A DNA stretch of 64,000 bases from Pristionchus mayeri (taxonomy: Eukaryota > Nematoda > Chromadorea > Rhabditida > Neodiplogasteridae), in the NCBI GenBank assembly GCA_036245805.1, contig BTRK01000003.1, positions 14,238,464 through 14,302,463 of the forward strand, written 5' to 3'. A program made the translations under genes and the position numbers. Shown in pieces: positions 1-9,836 of this stretch. Under the pieces are notes generated by a model. That model ran no database searches, was not told the origin of the DNA, and saw only the letters and a program-made list of their open reading frames with translations. Position 1 is the first letter of the stretch. Each line of letters begins with the position of its first letter.

Positions 1-323
1 GTCAGTGTCAATGTGAGACCTAATACCCTATGAAAAAGAGAAAAGTATTATTGAGAAGCATTTGTGAGACACATTTTATAAATTCAATCTCGAGATTCAA
101 GACCTCGCCTTACAGTTCCAATGACAACTATTGTTGAAGAACTGAGCTGTAGAATTCTTTCTATTTCCCTAACGCGAATTTGTGATTATTTGATGCGTAT
201 TTTATACCGAAACTGGAAATTCAACTAAAATAAAATTATATAATTTATCGGTGCTAATTAGGTGGTTTGCAAAATTAAGTTATTTTCAATACCACAAAGA
301 GGCGACTAGTGCTGTGGACGGAG

Positions 324-2871
324 TCATAATGCGCAGAGGGCTGCATGAATCTTATCTCCAGTGTTCTTCGTATTCCATGATCCGGTTTTATCATTGCATA
401 CGACATCATCTTCGATTGGGCTAAAATTAATATTATGGCAATGAGCATTTGGCTTTTTTTGGTTTTTTTCACGTATGTACCATTCAAATTGCCTCGAGGG
501 ACTACAGTTGCTATGCTTACTTCCCAGACGGGTCGTGGAGCTTTCCATTGAACCTGCATCGAAGTCTTACATTGAATCCGGAATCAGTCGATTCGAAAAC
601 TCGGTACGGCAACTGCAAGCATGAAAGTTTGTTTCCGAATTTCATTGCATAAGAGGCTCGGGAAGTGCAATTGAAATTTTTTTTTAATTGTTGGAAAGTG
701 TGTCATATCCACTGTTCCAAATCTTGAATATTGACCTCGCAAGAAACTGTGACGGGGCAGGGCATATCGATAAACGTCAACGGCTGAACGGAGCATGCAG
801 CAAGAGCGCCAAGTTTTCCTGTATTTTCCTATTACAACGCTGCCAAAAAAAGGAAAACAATTGCGCAAAACAGTAACAGTTTACCGCTCGGTTTTACACA
901 ACTCGTTTTTCCAGCAATTCGCTTTGTCAGGTCCACATCTATGTCCATGGTGGTGGAAATCCAATTTCCTTCGTAGCAACTGACTGTAGGAGAATCGATG
1001 ATGCCTACCACTGCAATTATTTGAACGAGTATAAATTCTGGACCAAATCCTTCTTTTTCAAAATGTCTTTCTGTGGTTATTCTTACGCAAGGTTGTTCAT
1101 CATAACGCAACATGGCAATCAATTTTCTTGCCTTCGTTCATGATAAGTTCATCCGGATTGCAATTGAAGTATGTCGTAGTCGATGCTGGGCGTTCAGACG
1201 GATGTATCTGTGCTAGATCGACCACTCCCGCAAAGTCGTGTGGAGTAAAAAGCCCACGGCTGAGAGTTGGACAGTCGTCTGAACACACATTGGATCATAT
1301 TCGGCTTATCCGACTCTTACGAGAGCTGGCTCTTAAACCTGTCATATCAAGCATCTATTTTTTACGTAACAGCTAGATTACAAACCGGATCTGACGCAGG
1401 CCACGGAAGGCGCTGGTAGCCAGTCCGAATATCCGGCTCTGAATTTTCCAGCAGCACAGAGCAAGCCCCAAACAACAATCCCATCGTATACCATGAAATC
1501 TTGCCCATTTACGCATTTAATGACTTCTCGGGTGCTCTGCAAATCCGGAAACGGTAAATGTATTGTATATTATCTAATTATGAACGAATTGTACTACCGC
1601 ATCGCCTGTTCAACGTTTCATTGATTGTTCTTTCCGAAAACAACCACGAAAACGTTGTGTAAGCGATGATTTCGCAGCAAATGAGACTCCATTTTCCCTG
1701 CTCCCTCCCCTTCAATAAAACCATTCTTACTTGGTAGCCAGGGAGCCTCGGACTCATTGGCGCTACCGACTTAGCGAACGGGTACCACTCCTTTCCCGTC
1801 GGACATTCTCCTTCCACAGGCATTACTGAGCACTCTTCTTTGAGTTCCTCAGATAAAAGTTATCAAATTTCAATCGAAAGACCAAGACAATCAGGATGGC
1901 TTCGTAATAAATTATTTGTTATCATTTGGCGAGGTTTTCCATCGATATGAACAGCGAGAGACCATATGAAGCCATCCCTGAAAGCTGAAAACTTGCTTTC
2001 TCTGAGTCCACATCCCAATTTGACTCGAGTCCCAATCGGAATTCCCATTGCGAAATTGTACGCCCATTCTCCAGAATTCGGATTGCATTTTAGTCCACCA
2101 GAGGTAAATCGTGGGGAATTCTGAAGCATCCATCAATTTTTGGTATTGATTTAGAACCGGAAAACCTCAGTAGCATAGACGATGATTCCGCCTGGGCAAT
2201 TTGCACTGATATAGTCTCCATTTTCCCAGGTCGTAAGAGGTTTGCAATCAACACATAGTTCCTCATTCGTCGCAAGCTCGTAGGGGCACACTGCGCGCTG
2301 TAAGATTAATAATACTATCGGAACACATGCATAGACAATTTAAATTGTAATGATTTAAGTTTCGAAGTTTATTTTTCACTCACTTTTGCAATGATAGGAG
2401 GAGCACAAACAAACTGCGGTGTGCCGGTGGACTCGAACAGCTGGCAAATGCCTAGAAACGATCATAAGTTGACGAACAAATGACTCATCTCAAGGGTTCT
2501 CTTTTTGGAAAATCTTTGTATCATTTTCAAATGTGTTTCATGTGCGCTATATGTATGAACTATATAGCGTAAATGAAGCATATCTGAAAATGATTGTTTT
2601 CCAATAAGATAACTCTGAGCATCACTATTGTCGTAGTTGTACGCGTCGCAGCCGCCGGAAATCGTCGAGCAGAACATCTCACATTTAGATTCGCTTGACA
2701 CTGACACTCGAGTGATCTTACCTACCCCAGGCAACGTCTGAATCATATTTGCACTTTCATTTTTTATAACAAAAAATGACTCACTGCATTCTGGTACACT
2801 ATGACAGTGAGAGTGAAAGAAGGCGCCGCACAGTACATTAGTAGCAGCAGCAAGGGCGATGTTTTGGACAT
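324..2871 (-). pseudogene. secreted cysteine-rich multi-module protein, copy A (damaged)
   Basis: Twelve exons were assembled from splice sites and from alignment to copy B: 2785-2871, 2626-2737, 2384-2451, 2166-2297, 1997-2120, 1731-1847, 1386-1536, 1087-1278, 885-1010, 736-818, 521-612 and 324-420. Exon 1 encodes a signal peptide starting MSKTSPLLLLLMYCAAPS. Exons 2-3 resemble a PAN/CW-type module (SKCEMFC...GGCDAYNYD...CQLFES). The later exons encode repeated units of the form C..G.W.....C, for example CNPNSGEWAYNF and CYEGNWIST. The product would be extracellular; its function is unknown. Damage: the exon 5 donor is GC (GCAAGT) instead of GT. The exon 6 acceptor is shifted by one base, so the join leaves frame. 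Exon 8 has lost 2 nt near 1110 relative to copy B, which runs into stop codons. The exon 8 to 9 phase is unresolved in both copies. It could still be a live gene with a structure I have misread. Confidence 0.6.
2493..2616. repeat. short foldback element in intron 2 of copy A
   Basis: An imperfect hairpin of about 124 nt starts AGGGTTCTCT and ends in the matching ATAACTCT side. TGTATCATTTTCA on one arm mirrors TGAAAATGAT on the other. Related hairpins occur at 45356-45492 and 47234-47345. Copy B lacks it at the equivalent intron, so it arrived after the duplication. Confidence 0.6.
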
Positions 2872-3543
2872 TCCAGATCTGTTGGAAGGAGATAATTTAG
2901 TTGCAGAAAATGATCATGAAATAAGCAATTCTCGTAACGATGATTTCAAGTGGGACCGATTGCAGTCAGGAAGGTATTCCAGGAGAAACATCCAAAGATG
3001 GGAGTAAGATGGAACGAAGACTTGTTCGTCTGCCGTCTTCTCCTAGTAACACATACTAAAAGCAGGAGTGGCGGAAGATGGATGGGTCTAGGGAGGGCTC
3101 AGAAGGAAACTGTTCTCTTTAATCTTCCTACTTTTTTCTTCCAGCCAGTATGCGCTCAATTGGTCACACCGGTCGGGGCGCTGGTTACCAACTAGTCAGG
3201 AAACTGGTTAACCTTTCGTTAGCTGTACAATGCGCCCCAACCACCTATTGGTTGCAAGAAACCACAGTTCGAAAGAAGCTACTCTCATCATTATTCTTTC
3301 TATCTCGCTGGACAAACAGACGAGAGAGCAGGCAGAATGATGAGAGTAGTTTCTTGCGAAACAATCTCTAAAAGTGGATCCATTAGTCGCCAAGGAAAGC
3401 CGGAAGTAAGGAAGTGAAATCGATTGTGGCTGCTTCCTCTTTCTTTCTGTAGCTAATTTAGTTTGGGGAAGGAATCATTAAAATGGAAAGACACATTCTC
3501 TTTTTGAGACAGGGCTCGCAACACTGCTACATTAGTTAGTATT

Positions 3544-4401
3544 TGATACATTTATCGCATAAAATCTCACAATCAATCAGTACTGATAATGGCTCTGATT
3601 ACTCGTAGTAATATCGCTACAGTTGGTTGAAGTGAGAGCCGGGAAATTTACCGAAAAAAGGAAATTAACCGAGCCTGGAAATCGACCGAGCCGGGAAATC
3701 ATCGGCCGAGAACCGGCTTTCAGTCCTCAATCCCGCTTCTCGCTCGTGGTCCGGCTTCGCAGCATGTTCGCAATGCTCAGCATCGAGGGATACCTGGAAT
3801 TGATCTTTGATCTCTGATCGTCATTATTATAATTTTCTTTTGCGATTACTATCCATAAAAGTTTAAGTGTGGCTATTTTTAGAGCCATATTATTAAAAAT
3901 TGAGCGAACATTACTTCACGACTCGTTAAAGGAGGTGTAAAGGCAACCGCGCGCCCGGTTGAAATATGTTTCAATTAGAGTAGAACTCTCTTCAAGTCGT
4001 GTGCTCTCTCGCTGGTTGCCTGAGCTTTCCATGATTTGGCTCCCCGCCAACTACCGCTAGCTCTGTTCGTAATGGAGGTATCAACGTGAAAATTTCGGAA
4101 CTTCTTATCGTTGGGGAGATCTAGGCCGTGCATATGAAAGCTTCACAAGTTGAATTTTCCCTTTGGTCCTCCTTTAATGCAGACCTTGAAAGCACGCAAC
4201 GCGCCACTCCTCCCTCTCTCAAACCCGGCGAAGTTAGCGCGCTCTCTCTCCCCAGCCTATTTATGCGAACTCGCCCTCCGATTGCGAAACGAGGACTCGT
4301 CCCCCTCTTTAGCCGATCCCACAATTAAGAGACCCTCCACCAGAGAACGTAACAATTGATGTGGGTACACGGATGGCCAAAAATTCGATAATTTCAATAC
4401 T
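3544..4401. repeat. 858-bp block, left copy, nearly identical to 14536-15393
   Basis: The two copies stay in register over 858 bp with a constant offset of 10,992 and only scattered substitutions. The flanking duplicated DNA is clearly more diverged. The small ORFs inside are repeated exactly in both copies but resemble no known protein. The part at 3776-3925 also resembles 15392-15549, next to the TMEM120 stop codon. Recent gene conversion, or selection on a non-coding unit, would explain the excess similarity. Confidence 0.8.
3930..4173. mobile_element. TTAA-flanked MITE (piggyBac-like), copy 1
   Basis: The element starts AGGAGG, ends CCTCCT and is flanked on both sides by TTAA (3926-3929 and 4174-4177), the target duplication used by piggyBac-type transposases. 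Other copies are at 14922-15165 and 46428-46681. It has no transposase and is non-autonomous. Confidence 0.7.
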
Positions 4402-5350
4402 TTTTTCTGAAGTGGGGTCCCGAGTGCTGATCGCCGGCAGCAATGACTAAGGTCTGGGGTCGATTTTTGAAAAAGTTTCTGGCACACTTTCTCAAAATCA
4501 TGTGGAATATAGTTTTTTCTGGATTGTTTTACGCGTAGAAACCGAATTTCTACATCCGAACGCGAGAAAATGGGAATGAAGTAAGATATGACTGAAAAAC
4601 CGAAAATTTCGATCCGAAATGACACATAAAGTTTCAAAATTTCAAAAAAAATATGATATTGGGTGATTGGTAGTTTTAGAATCTACTAGTGGTACCTCCT
4701 ATGAGTTTTAGGGATTAAAAAAATGGATATTTCTACTTTTTCGACTCTGAACTTGGACATCTCGTGTAAAATTTTGAGATATCAGAATTCCAATTTCTCA
4801 CAAACGGACCCTACGTCACCCTAACAATACGAAAACTTCATTTTTTAGTAACTACAACTTCTGGCATCAATTGGAGCCATATTACCACTTTTTGGTTCTC
4901 GAAATTTTAAATTGTTGAAATTCGAGATTTTGCTCAGAATGGGACAAGATGGAAAATTCTTTATCTGTCCTAGCTTCTTGAAATCCACTCTATTGCAGTG
5001 TGGCATTCCTATTATGAATAATTATTACCATTCGAAGAGTTTGCAGACCAATCTAAGATCTTGCGGATCCTTCATTATCACTAAATGAAACAATTTCGTC
5101 CAAAATTCACGTATTTTCGAGTTTTTCGAACTTAAGAAACGTTTTCATGAGTTTTATTATGAAATTCGGATTCAACGAGTCGAAATACACTATACTTATT
5201 TATCCAGGGTTATCAAAAAAAAATTTCGACGAATTTCGAAAAAAATCGATTTTTTCTTTTGTTGTAAAAGTTCACCTAAAACCACATCGCTAGTGTATTT
5301 CGACTCGCTGAATCCGAATTTCATAATAAAAACTCATGAAAACGATAAAT
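4402..5350. repeat. truncated foldback insertion
   Basis: This stretch is absent from the right-hand duplicate, where the shared sequence stops at 15393. Its right part is a palindrome centred near 5244: 5142-5193 (GTTTTCATGAG...) is mirrored at 5295-5345. The arm from 4402 to 5140 has no partner, so the right arm looks cut off. The TMEM120 3' end that stood here has lost its last exon. I see no coding signal. Confidence 0.55.
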
Positions 5351-5361
5351 GTGAAACTCAC

Positions 5362-5422
5362 CCGAGACCATGATGAGATTGCCAACGCCGAGCGCAGCTA
5401 GCAGCGCGCTGATGCCTAGCAC
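5362..5422 (-). pseudogene. orphan TMEM120 transmembrane exon
   Basis: This 61-nt exon encodes [20 protein letters not shown]. It has the same length, phase, acceptor context (TTCAG) and donor (GTGAGT) as the functional TMEM120 exon at 15858-15918. I find no other TMEM120 exons nearby, and the last exon has been replaced by the foldback at 4402-5350. It is a relic showing that the tandem duplication reached into TMEM120. Confidence 0.75.
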
Positions 5423-5757
5423 CTGAAGGATTACGGTAGGGATTACGATAGGATTTCATGTTTCGATGAGGATGCAGGTTAATGTAGCATTAATTAAGAA
5501 ATAATTGGAAAGAAAAAAGGCCAACAATTGATCAAAAACATAGGAAAAATGAAGGGAAACCCTAACTTACCATTCTCGAGTGGCCTCCCTTTAAGAAGGT
5601 CTTCTTTTACTCCGCATAACATCTAGTCGAATTTTAGAAGAACCCTGAAACACAAAACAAGTAGAAAGGATAACATAAACATTGTATTGGTCGTTCAATG
5701 GTAGAATGTTATCCTGTTCTACTTAACCTGATTCACTCGTTAGCTACTATTGGAGTT
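5423..5757. other. stretch without a recognised gene
   Basis: AT-rich DNA. Positions 5571-5644 on the minus strand are bordered by a good acceptor (TTTCAG) and donor (GTAAGT), but every frame contains a stop or an unconvincing peptide. I make no gene call. Confidence 0.4.
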
Positions 5758-5971
5758 TAGGGATGTGCAAACGATAACTGATATCTCGGAATGAAGTAAT
5801 TAACTGCGATATATCGGAATTCCCAGTCATTTTGCGATAATATCGTGGAAACACTTAAATCCTTGTTGAAACTCATCGTAAATTTTTCCATTGAAACAAA
5901 TGAAGACCGATTCCGATATATCGTAATGGCAAAAAGGAGAGGAAAATATCGTTATCGTTTGCACAACTCTA
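5758..5971. mobile_element. hAT-type MITE with 8-bp target duplication
   Basis: A 214-bp element. The left end TAGGGATGTGCAAACG mirrors the right end (reverse complement TAGAGTTGTGCAAACG). TTGGAGTT is present perfectly on both sides (5750-5757 and 5972-5979). An 8-bp duplication and TAGGG-type termini are hallmarks of hAT transposons. It has no transposase. Confidence 0.8.
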
Positions 5972-5979
5972 TTGGAGTT

Positions 5980-6740
5980 CGAGCAACGATAGCACGGTAT
6001 TTTCCTATGTACACTATCTTGACCGATCGAGATGGTGCGAGGTGTGGTATCGCTTCTGTGTTTTCACCCGCGTGCGCCCACGAATTGCCAGGAATTCAAA
6101 TATTATTCACGGTGCATAAAAAGATTGCAGCAACGTTTTCAATAATATTTATGGAAAGTTCAACTGAATTAATAATGAACATATTAGGAAGACATTAGGA
6201 AGCAATTGATGTCAAATAAATTTATAATCCTACGGATAAGTATGGATTGAAATTGAGCAACAGGAAATGATATGTGCAGATACATAGCTTATTTCGGGGA
6301 TGAACAAAACGTAACCATTGCACGCTCCATTCAAAATGGTGAATGCTCAAATTAACAGATAGTTTTGCCATCGTCGTTCTATGACGTCGGCTGTTCAGCA
6401 TCACTGTTGGCATTTGTTTGTGTGACGCTGATTCATCTCACGCAATATAACAACAATTTCGTTATTAGATTTGATATAATGGTATACCAGAATGTCGCCA
6501 GCATTAGAACAGTAAATTGCACAGAGACGGCAGCGAAATCGGAAATAATCGCTTCGATCAACAGCAAAGTGATCGTGGGTCTTTGCGTGATGCTGTAAAT
6601 TGTAGTGTTTAGCCGTTGAGTAATACTGTGTGTTTTGAACTTCATTGAAACACAGTTATCTTGATTCTATTAAAGAAGGTGCTGCACATCCGCTGCACTC
6701 TATTTTTCACCTAACACCTTCATATTGATAAAAAAATTAC
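5980..6740. other. intergenic stretch, no gene recognised
   Basis: I see no convincing exon chain or repeat. The frames here are short and resemble nothing known. The zinc-finger gene ends at its right edge. Confidence 0.4.
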
Positions 6741-9707
6741 CGTCAGATGCTGTTTCAGAGTAAAACGCTTGCCACACTCATCGCACTTGAACGATCTTCT
6801 TTCCTCTTCTTCCTCCGTCATATGAGAGCGCTTGTAAACCTGAGAATTATGATTAAGGAATGTTATACGTATATTGTTTTTTTTGTTCTAAGAAGGCGTA
6901 AGAGTATCTCATGAAATAAGCAATCAAACCTCTAGATTATCCGCCTCGTGAAAGAGCGAGCCACAGATCTCGCACTTGTGCGGTCCATTATCTTCCTTCT
7001 GCTGTGCGTGGAAACGCTTGTGAATCTGATAAAAGACTTCGCATGAAAACTTTATTATTTATTGCATATTTTTTGAATCAAAATCATGAAATAATAAACG
7101 CACCTGTAGATTAATCGCGATGCGGAAACTTTTTCCGCACTGATCACACTTATGTGGTCTATCTTCTTCCTCCTGCATCGTGTGGAAACGCTTGTGAATC
7201 TAAGAATTACATTTATAGATTATAATATGCAAACTGCATCTTTTTTTATCTAAAAGTAAGCGTAAATTATGAAATATGATGACTTACCTCTAGACTATTC
7301 GCCCTACGAAAGAACTTTCCACAATCATAGCACTTGTGAGGTTTATCTTCTTCTTGCTTCTTGTGCGTGCGCTCCTTGTGACCCTACATATTTTGCTACT
7401 TATTTATTTTTTTATGAAAATTGACATGTATGAATAAAATCATGAAATACCAATATTCACCTCAAGATTATTCAACGATCGAAAGAGCTTCCCGCACTGA
7501 TCGCAGTTGAATTCCTTCCTATCGTCAGCTTCAGGGCAATGAATGCGCTTATGAGCCTGCAATTATTTGTGCTTATATTTTTGTCTATTTGTTCTAGATT
7601 TGCTAGGTCAATTTTTAGCACGAAATGTGCATATTATCTTTATTGAAAACTCACCAGTAGGTCGCTTTCAGAAAACACACGCGCTCCAAAGTCATCACAC
7701 ACATGATCGCGCATGTGACTCTGTAATTAATTAGTTATTGCTACTTAAGTCGTTAATTAGCACAACGTTAGTGCTTAATTAAATACGATCATGGTCACCT
7801 CTAGATTCTTCTTTCACGATAAGCTCTTTCCACACTGTTCACATTTGTGAGGCCGGCATTCTTCTTCATTCACGATACGAATGGTTTTGTGAACCTGCAA
7901 TGGAATTACGTCTCATGAAAATAATTGTTGCATTAGATGATTCAAACGTGCGAAATGGACTGGATTGCTAATGTATGCATGTAATCGCAAGATGATAAAA
8001 GCGTTCGAACATACCACTAATGCGGCGTAGTCTTCTAACTCCTCGCCGCACCGATAGCACTTGCTAGGGAGACCCTTTGTGTGGTCCAATTCATCATTGC
8101 TCTCTGCTGATTTCTCGGGCATCTCTAGCATCTCGTAATCTCCGTCAGACGACTCTCCATCATCGATGTCGTCCTCATTCTGGAGACTCGTGATGTGTGT
8201 CTGAATTTAAATGATATGTATACGCTCAGAGGGATAATCTGTGTGATTCATATGATAATAAGTTGTATAGTGAACTTTATATTTACCATTCCATCAGATT
8301 GATCCTGGGAGTCATCAAAATCAATCGGCTCTTCGTCATCAGAAACTACACCCCAGATATGCGTCTTCACACGCTCCTGAAAGGGTTATTCTTTCAGTGT
8401 TAAACATATTCATAGAACAAGGTTGAGAGGCCAATATGCGTAACTGAATATAAATACTTACGTTAAGCGATTCCGACTTTAAGGTAACATTTGCCGCACT
8501 TTGCGCATTTGTAAGGCCACTGCGGTTTGTCATGCGTGTCCAGGTGGCACTGAAAAAAATGCTCCAACTCATGCCATCGCCTTATATTAGTTACTTCAAC
8601 AATTTGTTCTAAGATTGCTACTGTTTCTGAGAGATCATGGATCAGAATGGCTTAGATATTTATTTTCGAATTGTAGGTATTATGGGCCCATATTTGGTGG
8701 ATTTCGGGAGCAGTACGTAACTGATAAGCTTGTAAGCTATGCAGTGAAGTTGAAAATTGCAAAAAAAAATATATAAAATTAACTGAAAACCCTTGGTAGG
8801 TAAGCATTGTTCGTACCTCTAGCGAGTTCAAGCACTTGAAGCGCATGGAGCAATGCGCGCATTCGAATGGTTTCTCTTCGCGGAGCGGGGAATTCTTGCA
8901 CTCCCGGTCAATCTTGGATACTTCTTGAACATCATCCTCGTCCGAAGAGTCATCAGCATCGTCCTAACCGACGACATCATCCGCAGCGACTGTACTCCAG
9001 ATGTGAGTCTTCGCATGCTCCTGAAAATATTATTCTCCATGATGCAGAACCTTTTTGGCCAGGACCGAAGGAGATAGGGAACAGACAAGCCCATACCTTC
9101 AGCGATTCCGATTTGCGGAAGCACTTGTCGCACTTTGCGCATTTGTAAGGTCTTTCTTCCGACTTGGCATGCATGAACACCTTATGGCACTGAAAAGATA
9201 ATATGCAACTCGAACGATCATCTTTTGTCTGTCAAATAAAAAAAATTGCGCTCAGATTGCAAAATAAGAGAGCAAAAAAACGCGCGATTTTGGGTTAGAT
9301 CAGCATCGTACCTCTAGCGAATTCAACCACTTGAAGCTCATGGAGCACTGAGCGCATTGAAACGGTCTCTCTTCGCGGGGTGCAGCAATCTTGCGCCCCT
9401 GATCAATCTTTGGCACCGCTTGACCTGCGTCTTGTTCCGAAGAGTCGTCAGATTCATACATCCAGGAATCATCGTCGATACCGACTCCACTGTTGACGTG
9501 CATCTTCACATGATCCTGAAATTGCATTATGAAAATTACATTGTAATCACCACGCGTCTCCATCTCGCCGGTCGCCGGTGAGAAAACACTTAGAAAGAAG
9601 TTACTTGCAGATGCATGACTATTGTATTGTTAAAGTGTAATAAATGTCTTTATACAACGTCTGAATAAGAATACTGATCAACTCACCTCACCTCTTCTTT
9701 GTTGCAT
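6741..9707 (-). pseudogene. C2H2 zinc-finger gene with split fingers (damaged)
   Basis: Fourteen minus-strand exons: 9687-9707, 9312-9515, 9097-9189, 8817-9020, 8462-8549, 8287-8376, 8015-8200, 7799-7894, 7655-7720, 7461-7556, 7288-7383, 7104-7199, 6930-7025 and 6741-6839. The ATG at 9707 follows a CTAG acceptor and may be trans-spliced. Eleven Cys-Cys half-fingers are visible, for example KCDQCGKSF and KCDECGKRF. Each is followed, across a phase-0 intron, by its His half (IHKRFH, AHKRIH) on the next exon. Acidic linkers lie in 9312-9515, 8015-8200 and 8287-8376. The expected product is a nuclear DNA-binding regulator. Damage: TAG at 8964-8966, a +1 insertion in 8462-8549 (88 nt; all other exons are multiples of 3), and TGA at 7814-7816. 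Exon 7655-7720 has lost the first Cys pair. All exons are phase 0-0, so skipping the damaged ones would restore a shorter frame. Confidence 0.7.
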
Positions 9708-9836
9708 CTAGCGAGAAAGTGATAAAACACGGACAATTATTATCGATGAATATCGATAAATATTAGGACAAGCAGAATGGTTCAAAAAATGTATCTTCGT
9801 ATTCGCTGAGTACATTGCCATTTCTTGTGGACACAT

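Noticed and set aside
4121..4359. Small ORFs conserved exactly at 15113-15351
   Set aside because: Exact conservation follows from the 858-bp block. The frames cross the TTAA MITE and resemble nothing.
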